Of a stretch of DNA of 64,000 bases, positions 1-8,993 are shown piece by piece. The DNA lies in NCBI RefSeq assembly GCF_000348985.1, contig NC_035922.1, positions 819,604-883,603 on the forward strand, given 5' to 3'. The stretch's first letter is position 1, and each line of letters starts with the position of its first letter. The position numbers and the translations under genes were made by a program. The notes below the pieces were generated by a model. The model did no database searches. It saw nothing but the letters and a program-made list of their open reading frames with translations, and was not told where the DNA came from. This DNA is from Huiozyma naganishii CBS 8797. Taxonomy: Eukaryota > Ascomycota > Saccharomycetes > Saccharomycetales > Saccharomycetaceae.

Positions 1-397
1 ATCATTTAATCCAGTTTGTTTCTATTTGTAAAACTATCTTATAAAATGGTACACCCAAGTGACGAGTATTCTTTATGTTTCTTTAGGGAAATATTCGGCA
101 ATTTAAATACCAAGTGGGAAAACGTGGGAAATTTGCACAGAGAATGGTTCAACTAAATTGGATGTATGGCTCAAGGGGAATTAGTATACTGCAATATGTT
201 ATTCATATGTCATATTTGAGGATCTTGTATAATATTATATAATCTTATCACGAAAAGTCTAAACTTTACTGTGTATACTATAAATAGTTTGACACTTTGA
301 GATTTTTACTTTTTAAGAATTGTGTAAATAAATAGTTATAACTTGATAAAAAACTCCAAAATGAAATACACCAAATAGAAAAGTGAAGTGCAGAACA
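1..397. other. AT-rich 5' flank of the first gene
   Basis: This stretch has no convincing coding frame and is strongly AT-rich. It ends at the ATG of the short-chain dehydrogenase gene. A TATA-like element (TATAAATA at 279-286) lies about 110 bases before that ATG, a normal promoter distance in yeast. I see no tRNA, repeat or LTR here. Confidence 0.6.
279..286 (+). promoter_or_regulatory. TATA-like element upstream of the SDR gene
   Basis: TATAAATA matches the TATAWAWR consensus and lies about 112 bases upstream of the ATG at 398. Promoter activity is inferred from motif and distance only. Confidence 0.4.
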
Positions 398-1264
398 ATG
401 GGCCTATTACTAGACTCTTACTTTGGAGCCTTTAAAACCCCAAAGCAGAGGGCGCTTGCTCCCTTTATTTGTAAACATCAAAAAGTTTTAATAACTGGGG
501 GTTCTAATGGTTTAGGGTTATGCTTGACAAAAAGTTTCAGCAAGTTGCTCACGGTGGAGAAGGTAATCATTCTCGATTTGGAACCCCCTGAAGATACGAT
601 ACTAGCAAATGAGAAAGTCTGTTTTTATTTTTGTGATATAACACAAGTTGAAATGCTAAAACAAGTACAAAAAAGAATAGTCAGGGAACATGGCGACATT
701 TCAATTCTCATTAACAATGCAGGAATAACAAATATTAAGCCATTACTGTCGATGGACGATGCAGAGATTACCAGGATACTTCAAGTAAACTTTCTAGGCG
801 CCTATATGGTAACACAGGTGTTTTTGGACAACTTAATTTCTTTTGGAGATAGTACTATCATTAATATTTGTTCGATCTTAGGTGTTATCTCGCCAGCAAA
901 CTTGACCGCATACTGCGCTGCCAAAGCATGTTTAATTTCATTTCATAAAAGCTTGAAATTATTAATGGAACATTCAGAGACTATCCATATGCCCAGGAAA
1001 ATAAAAACTTTGTTATTGTGCCCGGGAAAAATACGAACAAAAATGTTTGAAGATGTTTCTACTCCGTCAACATTGTTTGCACCAGATTTAAGTCCAGAGG
1101 AGCTTTCCGAAGATATCGTTTGTGCGGTCGAGGGGAGAAACAGAGAACAAATACTTTCACCGTATTATGCCAATTTGGTCCCACTTTTCCAAAGATTGGA
1201 ATGGCCGTATTGGCGTCTTTTGAAAAAATATAGTGGGATGAATGAAGTAACTAACTTGAACTAG
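398..1264 (+). CDS. Short-chain dehydrogenase/reductase, YDL114W-like
   Basis: A 288-residue classical SDR-fold oxidoreductase. The cofactor motif TGGSNGLG is at residues 33-40 and the NNAG motif at 106-109. The catalytic tetrad is complete (Asn131, Ser159, Tyr172, Lys176, the last two in YCAAK). An Asp60 after the second strand would favour NAD(H), as in related families; this is inference. The long open frame starts at a GTG (383), so I chose the first ATG at 398. It sits next to ATG20 exactly as YDL114W does in S. cerevisiae, and that gene is an uncharacterised SDR. The natural substrate is unknown, and the short hydrophobic N-terminus gives no clear targeting signal. Confidence 0.85.
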   Translation: MGLLLDSYFGAFKTPKQRALAPFICKHQKVLITGGSNGLGLCLTKSFSKLLTVEKVIILDLEPPEDTILANEKVCFYFCDITQVEMLKQVQKRIVREHGDISILINNAGITNIKPLLSMDDAEITRILQVNFLGAYMVTQVFLDNLISFGDSTIINICSILGVISPANLTAYCAAKACLISFHKSLKLLMEHSETIHMPRKIKTLLLCPGKIRTKMFEDVSTPSTLFAPDLSPEELSEDIVCAVEGRNREQILSPYYANLVPLFQRLEWPYWRLLKKYSGMNEVTNLN

Positions 1265-1344
1265 GCTATAAAAAAGCGTGTCACCATTCAGTTTGGTCCT
1301 TATTTTTGCTTAGTAATTCGAACATCAAAATATTTAGTTCATCT

Positions 1345-3411
1345 TTATGTATTATTGTCTACCTGCTTTACGTTGCTTTCGGCTTCACTTTGATCGCTCT
1401 TCAGCTTTTTCCAAATCTCTAGATTCTTTTCAGCATGTATTTTCATATACCTGGAGTAATGTCTCATAATATCTGTCAATTCTTCCTCCCGCTCTTTGGA
1501 AAATTTGGGCAGTTCTCTCTCCTTAATTTCAGCGGATATTACTAGTAGATCATTTTCTGCAACGCTTAACATCTCTTGTAGCTTCGCAATATCATTCTCT
1601 AGCGAAAGTTTTAAAGTTTGAGGATCAACTTCTTGATAATTGACGGTATCCTTCACAATTGTAGCAATTTTAGAAAACTTGTTCAACAGTTTCCCACCAT
1701 AACCTTTTGGTGCTGTTGGTGGTCTATCAAAGGTAATTTGGCCGGACTTTGCAGTTTCTTGGTTAATCACGTTATCTACTGCGCTGAAGTCATTTTTCTC
1801 TTGTTCCAGTTTACGAAGCTGATCATTCTTACTCCGTAGTGTTTTTCTCAATGTTTCCAACTGGATCAATTTCATTCTTCTATATTTGATCAATTCTCTA
1901 ACAGATGTGGCCACCAAAGCGCTTTCACCGAGCGGTTCGTTTACATTGTAATGTAATCGACTTACTAGTTGTTCAAATGTTATAGCTGATTCATCATATG
2001 TTCTGCTAAGCAGAGCCAGTTGGCTGGCAAGTTCAAATTCCTTCCCGGCTTCTTTTGTAAATTCTGCTGATTCCTCACTAATTTCTTTGTATTCGACAAT
2101 CAAGCCACTCAAGCTTTTCGTAAGCTTTTTGTTCAACTTGGTTAACCCATTCGCCATTATATCCTCGTATTTTTTGTACTCTTGATCCAGTTTTTGAAAG
2201 GAATAATTAAACTTCATCAATTTTTCATCCAAGGTTTCCGGATCCTTTGAATTTGTCACCTTTTCTTTTGGTAAATGAATATGAGTTGTGGTGGGAATGG
2301 GTAATGAGGCATGGACTCTTGTTGAGCTGGTTGGATCTAAAGGGTTACACTGCAGAACGTTTTTGGGGAGCGATGTAAAAGTAGCAGAGCTGGCAACAAA
2401 CTCGCTCCATACACGGTTATTCGAGTCTAAGAAGTCAACAATAATGGGGGTCTTCATAATTTCGTCGTTGTTCAGCACTTTGTTCAAAAACTGAGTTAGT
2501 ACCCTAATTCTATGTCGTATTAAAGTTTCGTCCTGGTTTTTCTTGGTGCCATTAATGACCGAAGTTGTTAGGTCTACTGATCCAGTGTGGTCGGATGGTA
2601 AAAAATATTGCGAACCGGTCGCACCAGTTATGGCTTTGCCATAATTTCTTATTGATTGCTTCTCTGGAATTGGTGGAATCAGGATTGTCGGAAATAGTTT
2701 AACAAGCAAGTCTCTCAAATTTTCAAAGTCATTATATCTCCGCCGAACAGTGAAATTGTTATACTGTATGGTGTAAGTTATGTAACTTCTTCCTTGCAAC
2801 TCTGATACCTTCCCCGCTTCCAAAATGCGCGCGTGCCTCTTATCAGACACGTTAGTCCGTTCAACTAAGGAGTTTCGCTTTTTCGTGAAACGTTCAGATT
2901 CCACAACATTCCTGTTGTGAACCTTTGCTATCATAGGAGCAGACATTAATCCTTCATCGTCATCATCATCGACATCATTAACATTTCGCGCGTTACTATC
3001 TGAATTCGTTGATTTCATTCTATCGTGATCCTTTTCTGCATCGCCCAATCGCGACCGATCGGAAACATTATCTTTGTCCAGGCTCACCTCACTGGCGTAT
3101 TTCTCCATAAATGGATTATCTTCCTCCATCAAGGCTGTATGAATCATTCTACTCTCCACAGCGTTTGTTGTCTTTTTGTCATCACCTCCATTGCTATCAT
3201 AAAATGTAGAACTCTGTTTCTGGTCACTGGCCTGCAGTTCGCTGTCATACCCCGTATGCACTGAATCACCAGACATATTGTTGGAGTTAGCAGTCGCTAA
3301 TGGGGATGCTCCTCGTGTTGGATTACCTGAACTAACCGAAGATGAAGACACGTTGACACTGTTACCTGTCTGTACCCCCTGTTTGCGTTTCTGCTTAGAC
3401 TTTTTACCCAT
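1345..3411 (-). CDS. ATG20: Sorting nexin Atg20 (Snx42)
   Basis: A 688-residue PX-BAR sorting nexin. The N-terminal 190 residues are low-complexity, Ser/Asn/Asp-rich and basic at the very start. The PX domain covers roughly residues 200-345 and shows the RRRYNDF phosphoinositide-binding core and a proline-rich loop (PPIPEKQ). The C-terminal half is helical and charged, as expected of a BAR domain (about 400-670). In S. cerevisiae Atg20 binds PI3P, pairs with Snx4/Atg24, and works in the Cvt pathway, selective autophagy and endosomal retrieval. The frame extends upstream to a TTG at 3435; the first ATG is at 3411 (MGKKSKQKRK). Its position between the YDL114W-like SDR and TRM3 matches YDL113C. 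It is somewhat longer than the S. cerevisiae protein (about 640). Confidence 0.93.
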   Translation of the reverse strand: MGKKSKQKRKQGVQTGNSVNVSSSSVSSGNPTRGASPLATANSNNMSGDSVHTGYDSELQASDQKQSSTFYDSNGGDDKKTTNAVESRMIHTALMEEDNPFMEKYASEVSLDKDNVSDRSRLGDAEKDHDRMKSTNSDSNARNVNDVDDDDDEGLMSAPMIAKVHNRNVVESERFTKKRNSLVERTNVSDKRHARILEAGKVSELQGRSYITYTIQYNNFTVRRRYNDFENLRDLLVKLFPTILIPPIPEKQSIRNYGKAITGATGSQYFLPSDHTGSVDLTTSVINGTKKNQDETLIRHRIRVLTQFLNKVLNNDEIMKTPIIVDFLDSNNRVWSEFVASSATFTSLPKNVLQCNPLDPTSSTRVHASLPIPTTTHIHLPKEKVTNSKDPETLDEKLMKFNYSFQKLDQEYKKYEDIMANGLTKLNKKLTKSLSGLIVEYKEISEESAEFTKEAGKEFELASQLALLSRTYDESAITFEQLVSRLHYNVNEPLGESALVATSVRELIKYRRMKLIQLETLRKTLRSKNDQLRKLEQEKNDFSAVDNVINQETAKSGQITFDRPPTAPKGYGGKLLNKFSKIATIVKDTVNYQEVDPQTLKLSLENDIAKLQEMLSVAENDLLVISAEIKERELPKFSKEREEELTDIMRHYSRYMKIHAEKNLEIWKKLKSDQSEAESNVKQVDNNT

Positions 3412-3933
3412 ATCGAACAAAGATACGTTACGCAAGGCACACAGGGGATAGCCTAATCGGTCACTCTGGTGAGGGTCAAAATTCAGGTCCCTTCTTCAAC
3501 CAAAGGTGTGTCTACTTGGAATCTTGAACTAGAAAGATTCAGCCGATTGGGAAAACCCTTACACGTACTCGTCACGTGGGACTGCGGCGGCTTTGGAGAA
3601 TTTTAGAACAGCTTACTGTGATGTGTTGCTGGACTCAGTATCTAGGATTCCAATGTAGCTCCCCCAGTTGCACAGTCTAAAACTTATGAATATCGGTTTC
3701 TTCCGTAGACCTGACATTGCAATCAGAGTAAAATAGGACTTCGCCCATAACCGCTGTTTATTGTAGTATAGTATAGTAAGTGGAAAAAATTTTCGACTTT
3801 TCTATTTTTGCAAATTTGAAAGGCGATGCCAGTTATGGAGTGTAACAGTATATTTCCTCGACAAATCTTTCTCTGCCGATTCGAAATCCGAGCGGTTACA
3901 ACACCACACTCTGGTGGATTGATATAATTGAAT
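3412..3933. other. Divergent promoter region ATG20/TRM3
   Basis: 522 bases between two divergent genes with no supported gene. A TCACGTG E-box (3572-3578, the reverse complement of CACGTGA) is a likely Cbf1-type site. The TRM3-proximal half is AT-rich, with a run of A/T around 3780-3825. Confidence 0.5.
3572..3578 (-). promoter_or_regulatory. CACGTGA (Cbf1-type E-box)
   Basis: TCACGTG on the + strand, that is CACGTGA on the - strand, between ATG20 and TRM3. It fits the RTCACRTG-type core bound by Cbf1 in yeasts. Function is inferred from the motif only. Confidence 0.4.
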
Positions 3934-6900
3934 ATGTCAAATAGTGCTGTTATTTTGAAGTACTTGCCGGAATCGACTCAATTGGAGTTGGTTAGCACTT
4001 TAATTAATCAAGATGAATTGGAGCAAGCACTCGAAATAATCAATGTTACAGCTATTGACTTGTTTGGACATGAAGCAGTTTTAGGGAAATTATTTGAGAA
4101 ATTTGAACATGCCGTATCGGAATTCTTCTCCGATTTCCAAAATGATAAAAATAATAGATGCGACATGCAGGAGCTGCTACAAGAACATCATGAACTGCTG
4201 ACTTTGTTTGAGTATATCAAGACTATTCCAAAATTACAGGATCAGTTTTATGACTGGACCTATTCTAAAATACTTTCTTTTATCAAGGAGAGGAGAAATG
4301 CCCTATATGATGAACTCTTTTTTAGTGAAATCGTGTCAAAATTCATTGATCTGAAAACAAGTCCTTTTGCTTTAGAAGAGGGAAATATGAGTGACGAAAC
4401 GGAACTTTTATTATTGTTATCATTAGTTGAACTACATTTTTTATCAATCGAGGAAGATGACTCCAAATTGCAGGATCAAAAATCCAATGAATTGGATAGA
4501 TTGCTTATCCCATTAATTGGCTGTAATATAGAAAACATTGCACTAAGCTGCTCCAAACTCATTCGTTGGAGGTTTAAATGCATAAACCAAGCTTGCTCAG
4601 CTGACTCTGAATTTGATAGCTTGACTTGGAAATTAATTAAACGAATGAATAATCCAGGAGCAACCAGGGAGTGGAAGGAAAGGAACATCTTGACGTTCTT
4701 GCTAAGAATACTATCCAACGCTAATATTTCTAACGGCCTTATATCTTTCATGAAAACTAGGGAATATTGGGGCTTTTTGCAGGACTCTTTAAACCATAAA
4801 GTACATGAATACAGAAAATTAGGCCAAGCTGTGCTGAAATTATCAGTTCAACGTTTGTCTACAAACACAAACGAGACGTTTTCTGCAGAGTTATTTATAT
4901 GGGATCAGCGAGAAGGTGCCGACATTATAGAAACATGGAAAAAATTCACAACCTTGTACGAGATAGTTGCATTAGATACCGCCCTAAATCAAATTCAGGA
5001 AGCTCGTACTGATATTTTGAGCATATTTGATAGCAAGTTTTTAGATCCCAGTTGGGGTCTGATCTTGTTTTCCACTGGTTTGAGAGCATCTATGGAAAGC
5101 GTCAGAAAGTATGTTGTGTCGTTGATCCTGGAAGTGCAAAATCCATCTATATTTACCTCTAACCTGAGAATCCTAACAGAGACTATTTTACCGACATTAA
5201 TGCAAGCCCATTACTTCAAAGCGATTAAGAACAATTCCCATTATGCACAAGATTGCCCTCATGGTGAACGCGTGGCTAGATTTGTTAGTAGAATCTTGAA
5301 CAATAGTAACGGCCTTGAACAGGAAACCATAAAAGAAATTTTATTGTTGTTGATTCAATTTGGTGCCGCGTTCGATCCTGCTAGAATATACGTATCACTT
5401 GGATTGTATCGTTTTTTAGAAAGCAAGGGTAACAAGTCTATAACGAATGAGCATATATTGTTATTCCGGAAGCTATTCGAATTTGAATGCGAAGAACTAA
5501 TTTTTGAAACAACCATGCAAACCTTATATTGGAACTGCTTAAATTATGTCTCGGATGATGTTACTCCTGAAGTGTGGGTAGATGTTGCGCTTTTCCACTT
5601 GAGGAAATGCCTCTGCAAATTAAATCATCTGGATGCTGGCTTGTCAACTGATCAAAAACCAAATAGCCAAAAAATCACTATCCCATTCAAAGACAATAAT
5701 GGCCGGTATAGAAGCGTGGATACAATGATAAACTTGAATAAAATTAATTCAGTTATCTTAATCAAACTCACTGACTTTCTTTATGAACTAAAAAAAGACA
5801 TGTGGTTTGACCAGGTTAAACTTGAACAAGAAAGGGATCTTCTACTGACAATCGAACAACCTTCCAAGTACAGTACTACGGAACCTACCGGTGATATTCA
5901 AACTTTGCCTGTAGAATCATTCAAATCAATAAATGTGCCAGGCTTCTTTGAAAATCTACTGATTGCATTCACACCTTACAAAATGGAGATATTTGCAAAT
6001 ATTCCGGCTGAAATACTAAAACAACAACTTGGACAAATTGGGCACGAGCGTTTGTGTCGTCTGTACTCTGGTATCACATCATATTTCAAACAAACTGTGG
6101 ATAATAAGTTGAAAGATGAAGCATACGGCCGTTTCTTTTGGTTTGTTTCCTTAACTTATCACTCCGATATATCGTCAGAAGATGTAAACGGTGTTTTAAT
6201 ATTGGCAAAATCAAACGTTTTTGATGATAATTGCAACTACTCAGGTAACGTATCCATCACATCCCTGTGTAGAGACATTCTTTCCAACTCAGATGTAAAC
6301 GTTGAGAATTTACTAATTATTTATGACATTGCATCTACAATCTGGGAAAGTATTAATGAGGAAAGGTTGGTGTTAAAGGAAAGTCAATTGCATATCCAAC
6401 TGATTAATATCCTTTTTGACAGTCATATCTTGAGATATGCTACCGAGCAATCTTTGACTATGCAAAAGAATTTATTGGTGTATGGCAAACAGGTTGCCAA
6501 ATTGGGGTACGCAAGAAGGGTATTTTTACCTGCCATCTCTGGTAATCTTGCTGTTTTTCTGAACAGTTACTCGAAATCTTTTAAAAATAAGGAATCGTAC
6601 ATTTGGCTTGCAGATCTCCTCATATCTGTCATTGTACAGCCTCAAATGGAGCAGAATATCTTTCATTTGAAAACAGTCGTATCTTTCATTTATGATGAGT
6701 ATTTTGGAGCTGAAAACACAGAGAAATTGTATCATCTGGTTTACAACGATTTCGAAATCAGCAGCAAAGTTTGGGCTATAGCTGGTGCGATCCTCTCTGG
6801 ACCAGTATTTGGCCAACAAATCCGGGATTATTTAGTACACAGTACCAACCTACTAACCTCCAAGAAACGGATTGATGCGATAGAGGAAAACCAAAGGCTA

Positions 6901-8199
6901 TTGGAATGGCAACTGTTGCTTCTTTCGTCTTCACGTTGTGAAAACAGAGCAAGCGAAAGCATGATTTTATCTGTGTTGGAAAGTATAGAAAACGAGGCTT
7001 CTCCCCTTGTCAGGATTTACAAAGAATGGTTTCTTGGATTGGAACTAGCTGAAACATACAATGATTCTGAGAAGCCGAACATGATTGAGGATTATCTCTT
7101 TGATTTATTGATAGACCATAGCAAGCCAACTCTGGTTGTAAGTGCAACCAAAATTTTATTCCTTGCACTTAAGGGGGCAAGTTCTCAGGATCATCAACGT
7201 CTGCTGAGTAGGTTCATCTGTTTTTTGATCCCCAATGCAGGATCCAACAAACCTCTCGTAAGGCATTTCTCTAATTCTTTAATGTTGTCCTTTTGGCCTC
7301 ATTTCAAGGACGAGTTGAAGGACTCCACTTTGCGAGAAACTGTCAAGAACTTGTACGACAACGCAAAAAAGACGGAGGTCATCGGCCAATACAGAAGCGG
7401 TGATGCGAATGTTTGGGATATCAAGAAAGATTTCACTCTGACGGGCATATTTGGCGGTGTAATTCGGAAGACAACGGATCATGACCCTCTCTATATTGGT
7501 ACTGCCGAATTTCAGCAATACATGGCTGAATTTCCAGAAGTTCGTTCATTTGTGGATTTTGGCGCTGATGACAGTCATCTGTGGTTGGGCAAAAGGGGTA
7601 CCACCACTGATACTGTAGATGAGGGTGTCCCAGACTGCGCGCAGAGTACCGAGATCTCGCCATTACAGACAAAAAGCGGTGCTTGGGAGACTGTGCTGGA
7701 TTTGAATAACAAGAAATCGACTGACACCGTTAAACGCTCGAGTTTGATAGTTGTTGCTTCCCTCGTTGACAAGCCACCGAACCTCGGTGGCATATGTAGA
7801 CTCTGTGACGTTTTAGGGGCCGAGCTATTGACAATACAGGACATACGAGCTAAGAAGCATCCTCAGTTCAAGAACGTAGCAGTTACGGCAGATAAATGGA
7901 TGCCGATGCAGGAGGTTCCCGTTAATGACATAGCCAGTTTTATGAAGGAGAAAAAAGGGGAAGGTTATACACTAATTGGGCTGGAGCAAACTGACAAGTC
8001 TGTGAAATTGGATAACGATTACCATTTCCCGAAGAAATCTTTGATTCTGCTCGGTACCGAAGCACACGGTATTCCGGGCCATCTTTTAGAGGAGCTGGAT
8101 CTTTGTTTGGAGATCAAACAGTTTGGAGTCATCAGGTCAATGAACATCCAAACTGCAACTGCTGTGATCGTCCACTCGTACACGGTTCAACACATGTAG
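3934..8199 (+). CDS. TRM3: tRNA (Gm18) 2'-O-ribose methyltransferase Trm3
   Basis: A 1421-residue protein with a long helical N-terminal region (about residues 1-1240) and a C-terminal SpoU/SPOUT methyltransferase domain (about 1255-1421). The three SpoU motifs are visible: NLGGICR (motif 1), LGTEAHGIP (motif 2) and IRSMNIQTATAV (motif 3), which build the knotted SAM site. In S. cerevisiae Trm3 methylates the 2'-OH of G18 in many tRNAs. Length agrees with the family (about 1436). The codon at 3928 is TTG, so the start is the ATG at 3934 (MSNSAVILK). In S. cerevisiae RRP42 follows TRM3; here only 123 bases separate TRM3 from TMA17, so RRP42 is absent. Confidence 0.95.
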   Translation: MSNSAVILKYLPESTQLELVSTLINQDELEQALEIINVTAIDLFGHEAVLGKLFEKFEHAVSEFFSDFQNDKNNRCDMQELLQEHHELLTLFEYIKTIPKLQDQFYDWTYSKILSFIKERRNALYDELFFSEIVSKFIDLKTSPFALEEGNMSDETELLLLLSLVELHFLSIEEDDSKLQDQKSNELDRLLIPLIGCNIENIALSCSKLIRWRFKCINQACSADSEFDSLTWKLIKRMNNPGATREWKERNILTFLLRILSNANISNGLISFMKTREYWGFLQDSLNHKVHEYRKLGQAVLKLSVQRLSTNTNETFSAELFIWDQREGADIIETWKKFTTLYEIVALDTALNQIQEARTDILSIFDSKFLDPSWGLILFSTGLRASMESVRKYVVSLILEVQNPSIFTSNLRILTETILPTLMQAHYFKAIKNNSHYAQDCPHGERVARFVSRILNNSNGLEQETIKEILLLLIQFGAAFDPARIYVSLGLYRFLESKGNKSITNEHILLFRKLFEFECEELIFETTMQTLYWNCLNYVSDDVTPEVWVDVALFHLRKCLCKLNHLDAGLSTDQKPNSQKITIPFKDNNGRYRSVDTMINLNKINSVILIKLTDFLYELKKDMWFDQVKLEQERDLLLTIEQPSKYSTTEPTGDIQTLPVESFKSINVPGFFENLLIAFTPYKMEIFANIPAEILKQQLGQIGHERLCRLYSGITSYFKQTVDNKLKDEAYGRFFWFVSLTYHSDISSEDVNGVLILAKSNVFDDNCNYSGNVSITSLCRDILSNSDVNVENLLIIYDIASTIWESINEERLVLKESQLHIQLINILFDSHILRYATEQSLTMQKNLLVYGKQVAKLGYARRVFLPAISGNLAVFLNSYSKSFKNKESYIWLADLLISVIVQPQMEQNIFHLKTVVSFIYDEYFGAENTEKLYHLVYNDFEISSKVWAIAGAILSGPVFGQQIRDYLVHSTNLLTSKKRIDAIEENQRLLEWQLLLLSSSRCENRASESMILSVLESIENEASPLVRIYKEWFLGLELAETYNDSEKPNMIEDYLFDLLIDHSKPTLVVSATKILFLALKGASSQDHQRLLSRFICFLIPNAGSNKPLVRHFSNSLMLSFWPHFKDELKDSTLRETVKNLYDNAKKTEVIGQYRSGDANVWDIKKDFTLTGIFGGVIRKTTDHDPLYIGTAEFQQYMAEFPEVRSFVDFGADDSHLWLGKRGTTTDTVDEGVPDCAQSTEISPLQTKSGAWETVLDLNNKKSTDTVKRSSLIVVASLVDKPPNLGGICRLCDVLGAELLTIQDIRAKKHPQFKNVAVTADKWMPMQEVPVNDIASFMKEKKGEGYTLIGLEQTDKSVKLDNDYHFPKKSLILLGTEAHGIPGHLLEELDLCLEIKQFGVIRSMNIQTATAVIVHSYTVQHM

Positions 8200-8322
8200 T
8201 CTAAGACTTTGAAAACATAAAACCCTATAGAATGTATTATGTAGCTGTACAAAACCACAAAAGGAATGTAAGACGAAGACGAGAATGTGAAAATTTTGAG
8301 ATTACCAACCCTATGACTTTAC

Positions 8323-8766
8323 TCAAAGATCGATGACGGCTGGGATGTCTTGTGGGGTCTCCCTTTTAGATGCAGAGTCAGAAGAATCAGCTACACTTCC
8401 CCCGGCAGGTTTACCAGTAGCTCTGTATATATCTTCTTGATCCAAGGCTTCAATGATCTCTCTGTAATTGTCCAAAACAATCTCATTTTCCCTTATAGAA
8501 TCGTTGAACAACTGAAGATCACTTGAGTCAATGTTCAAATTCTCGTCATCTTCGTCGTCGAGATCAAACTCATCCCTCTGAGGTTTCTCACCCCCAATCT
8601 TGGAGATATATCTTCTCAGCCGTGCATTCGACCTATTCAGATGCGCCGTGCTGTTTTCGATCTCGCGTCTTACGTTAGCAAGTTCATCATTAGACATCTC
8701 CCGGACTGCAACTCTAAATTCCTGAATTTTCACCGGCCGTTTAATCCCCTCAAAATTATGATTCAT
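8323..8766 (-). CDS. TMA17: Tma17/Adc17, proteasome assembly chaperone
   Basis: A 147-residue acidic helical protein. Conserved family segments include RRPVKIQEF-like residues near the N-terminus, a predicted coiled coil with ENSTAHLNRSNARL at about 36-50, and SIRENEIVLDNY around 90-101. In S. cerevisiae Tma17 (YDL110C, about 150 residues) is a stress-induced chaperone that helps pair Rpt6 with Rpt3 in assembly of the proteasome base. The first ATG is used. It lies between TRM3 and the YDL109C-like lipase as in S. cerevisiae. The C-terminal 25 residues are low-complexity and poorly conserved. Confidence 0.88.
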   Translation of the reverse strand: MNHNFEGIKRPVKIQEFRVAVREMSNDELANVRREIENSTAHLNRSNARLRRYISKIGGEKPQRDEFDLDDEDDENLNIDSSDLQLFNDSIRENEIVLDNYREIIEALDQEDIYRATGKPAGGSVADSSDSASKRETPQDIPAVIDL

Positions 8767-8802
8767 ATTAAAGTTCCTATCTTTCGCCTCTGTTGGTCAC
8801 TG

Positions 8803-8809
8803 TTACCCG
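8803..8809 (+). promoter_or_regulatory. Reb1-type site upstream of TMA17
   Basis: TTACCCG, the Reb1 core, lies 37 bases upstream of the TMA17 ATG. Reb1 normally positions nucleosome-depleted promoters; this site is unusually close to the start codon. Motif evidence only. Confidence 0.4.
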
Positions 8810-8993
8810 ATTGTCGTACCACGTCCTACCTGTCGCATCTACTCAGCATATGGAAAGTAACCCACCCTTTATATAGTATAAGATTTTTTTGGAATATAAT
8901 TTTGCTGCTCACGTAAGGTCTTTTTTTCCCCTCTTGAGCTGCAACCCCACTCCGCCCCGCCAACTGCGGGAATGACGTAGAAGGAACTCGCTG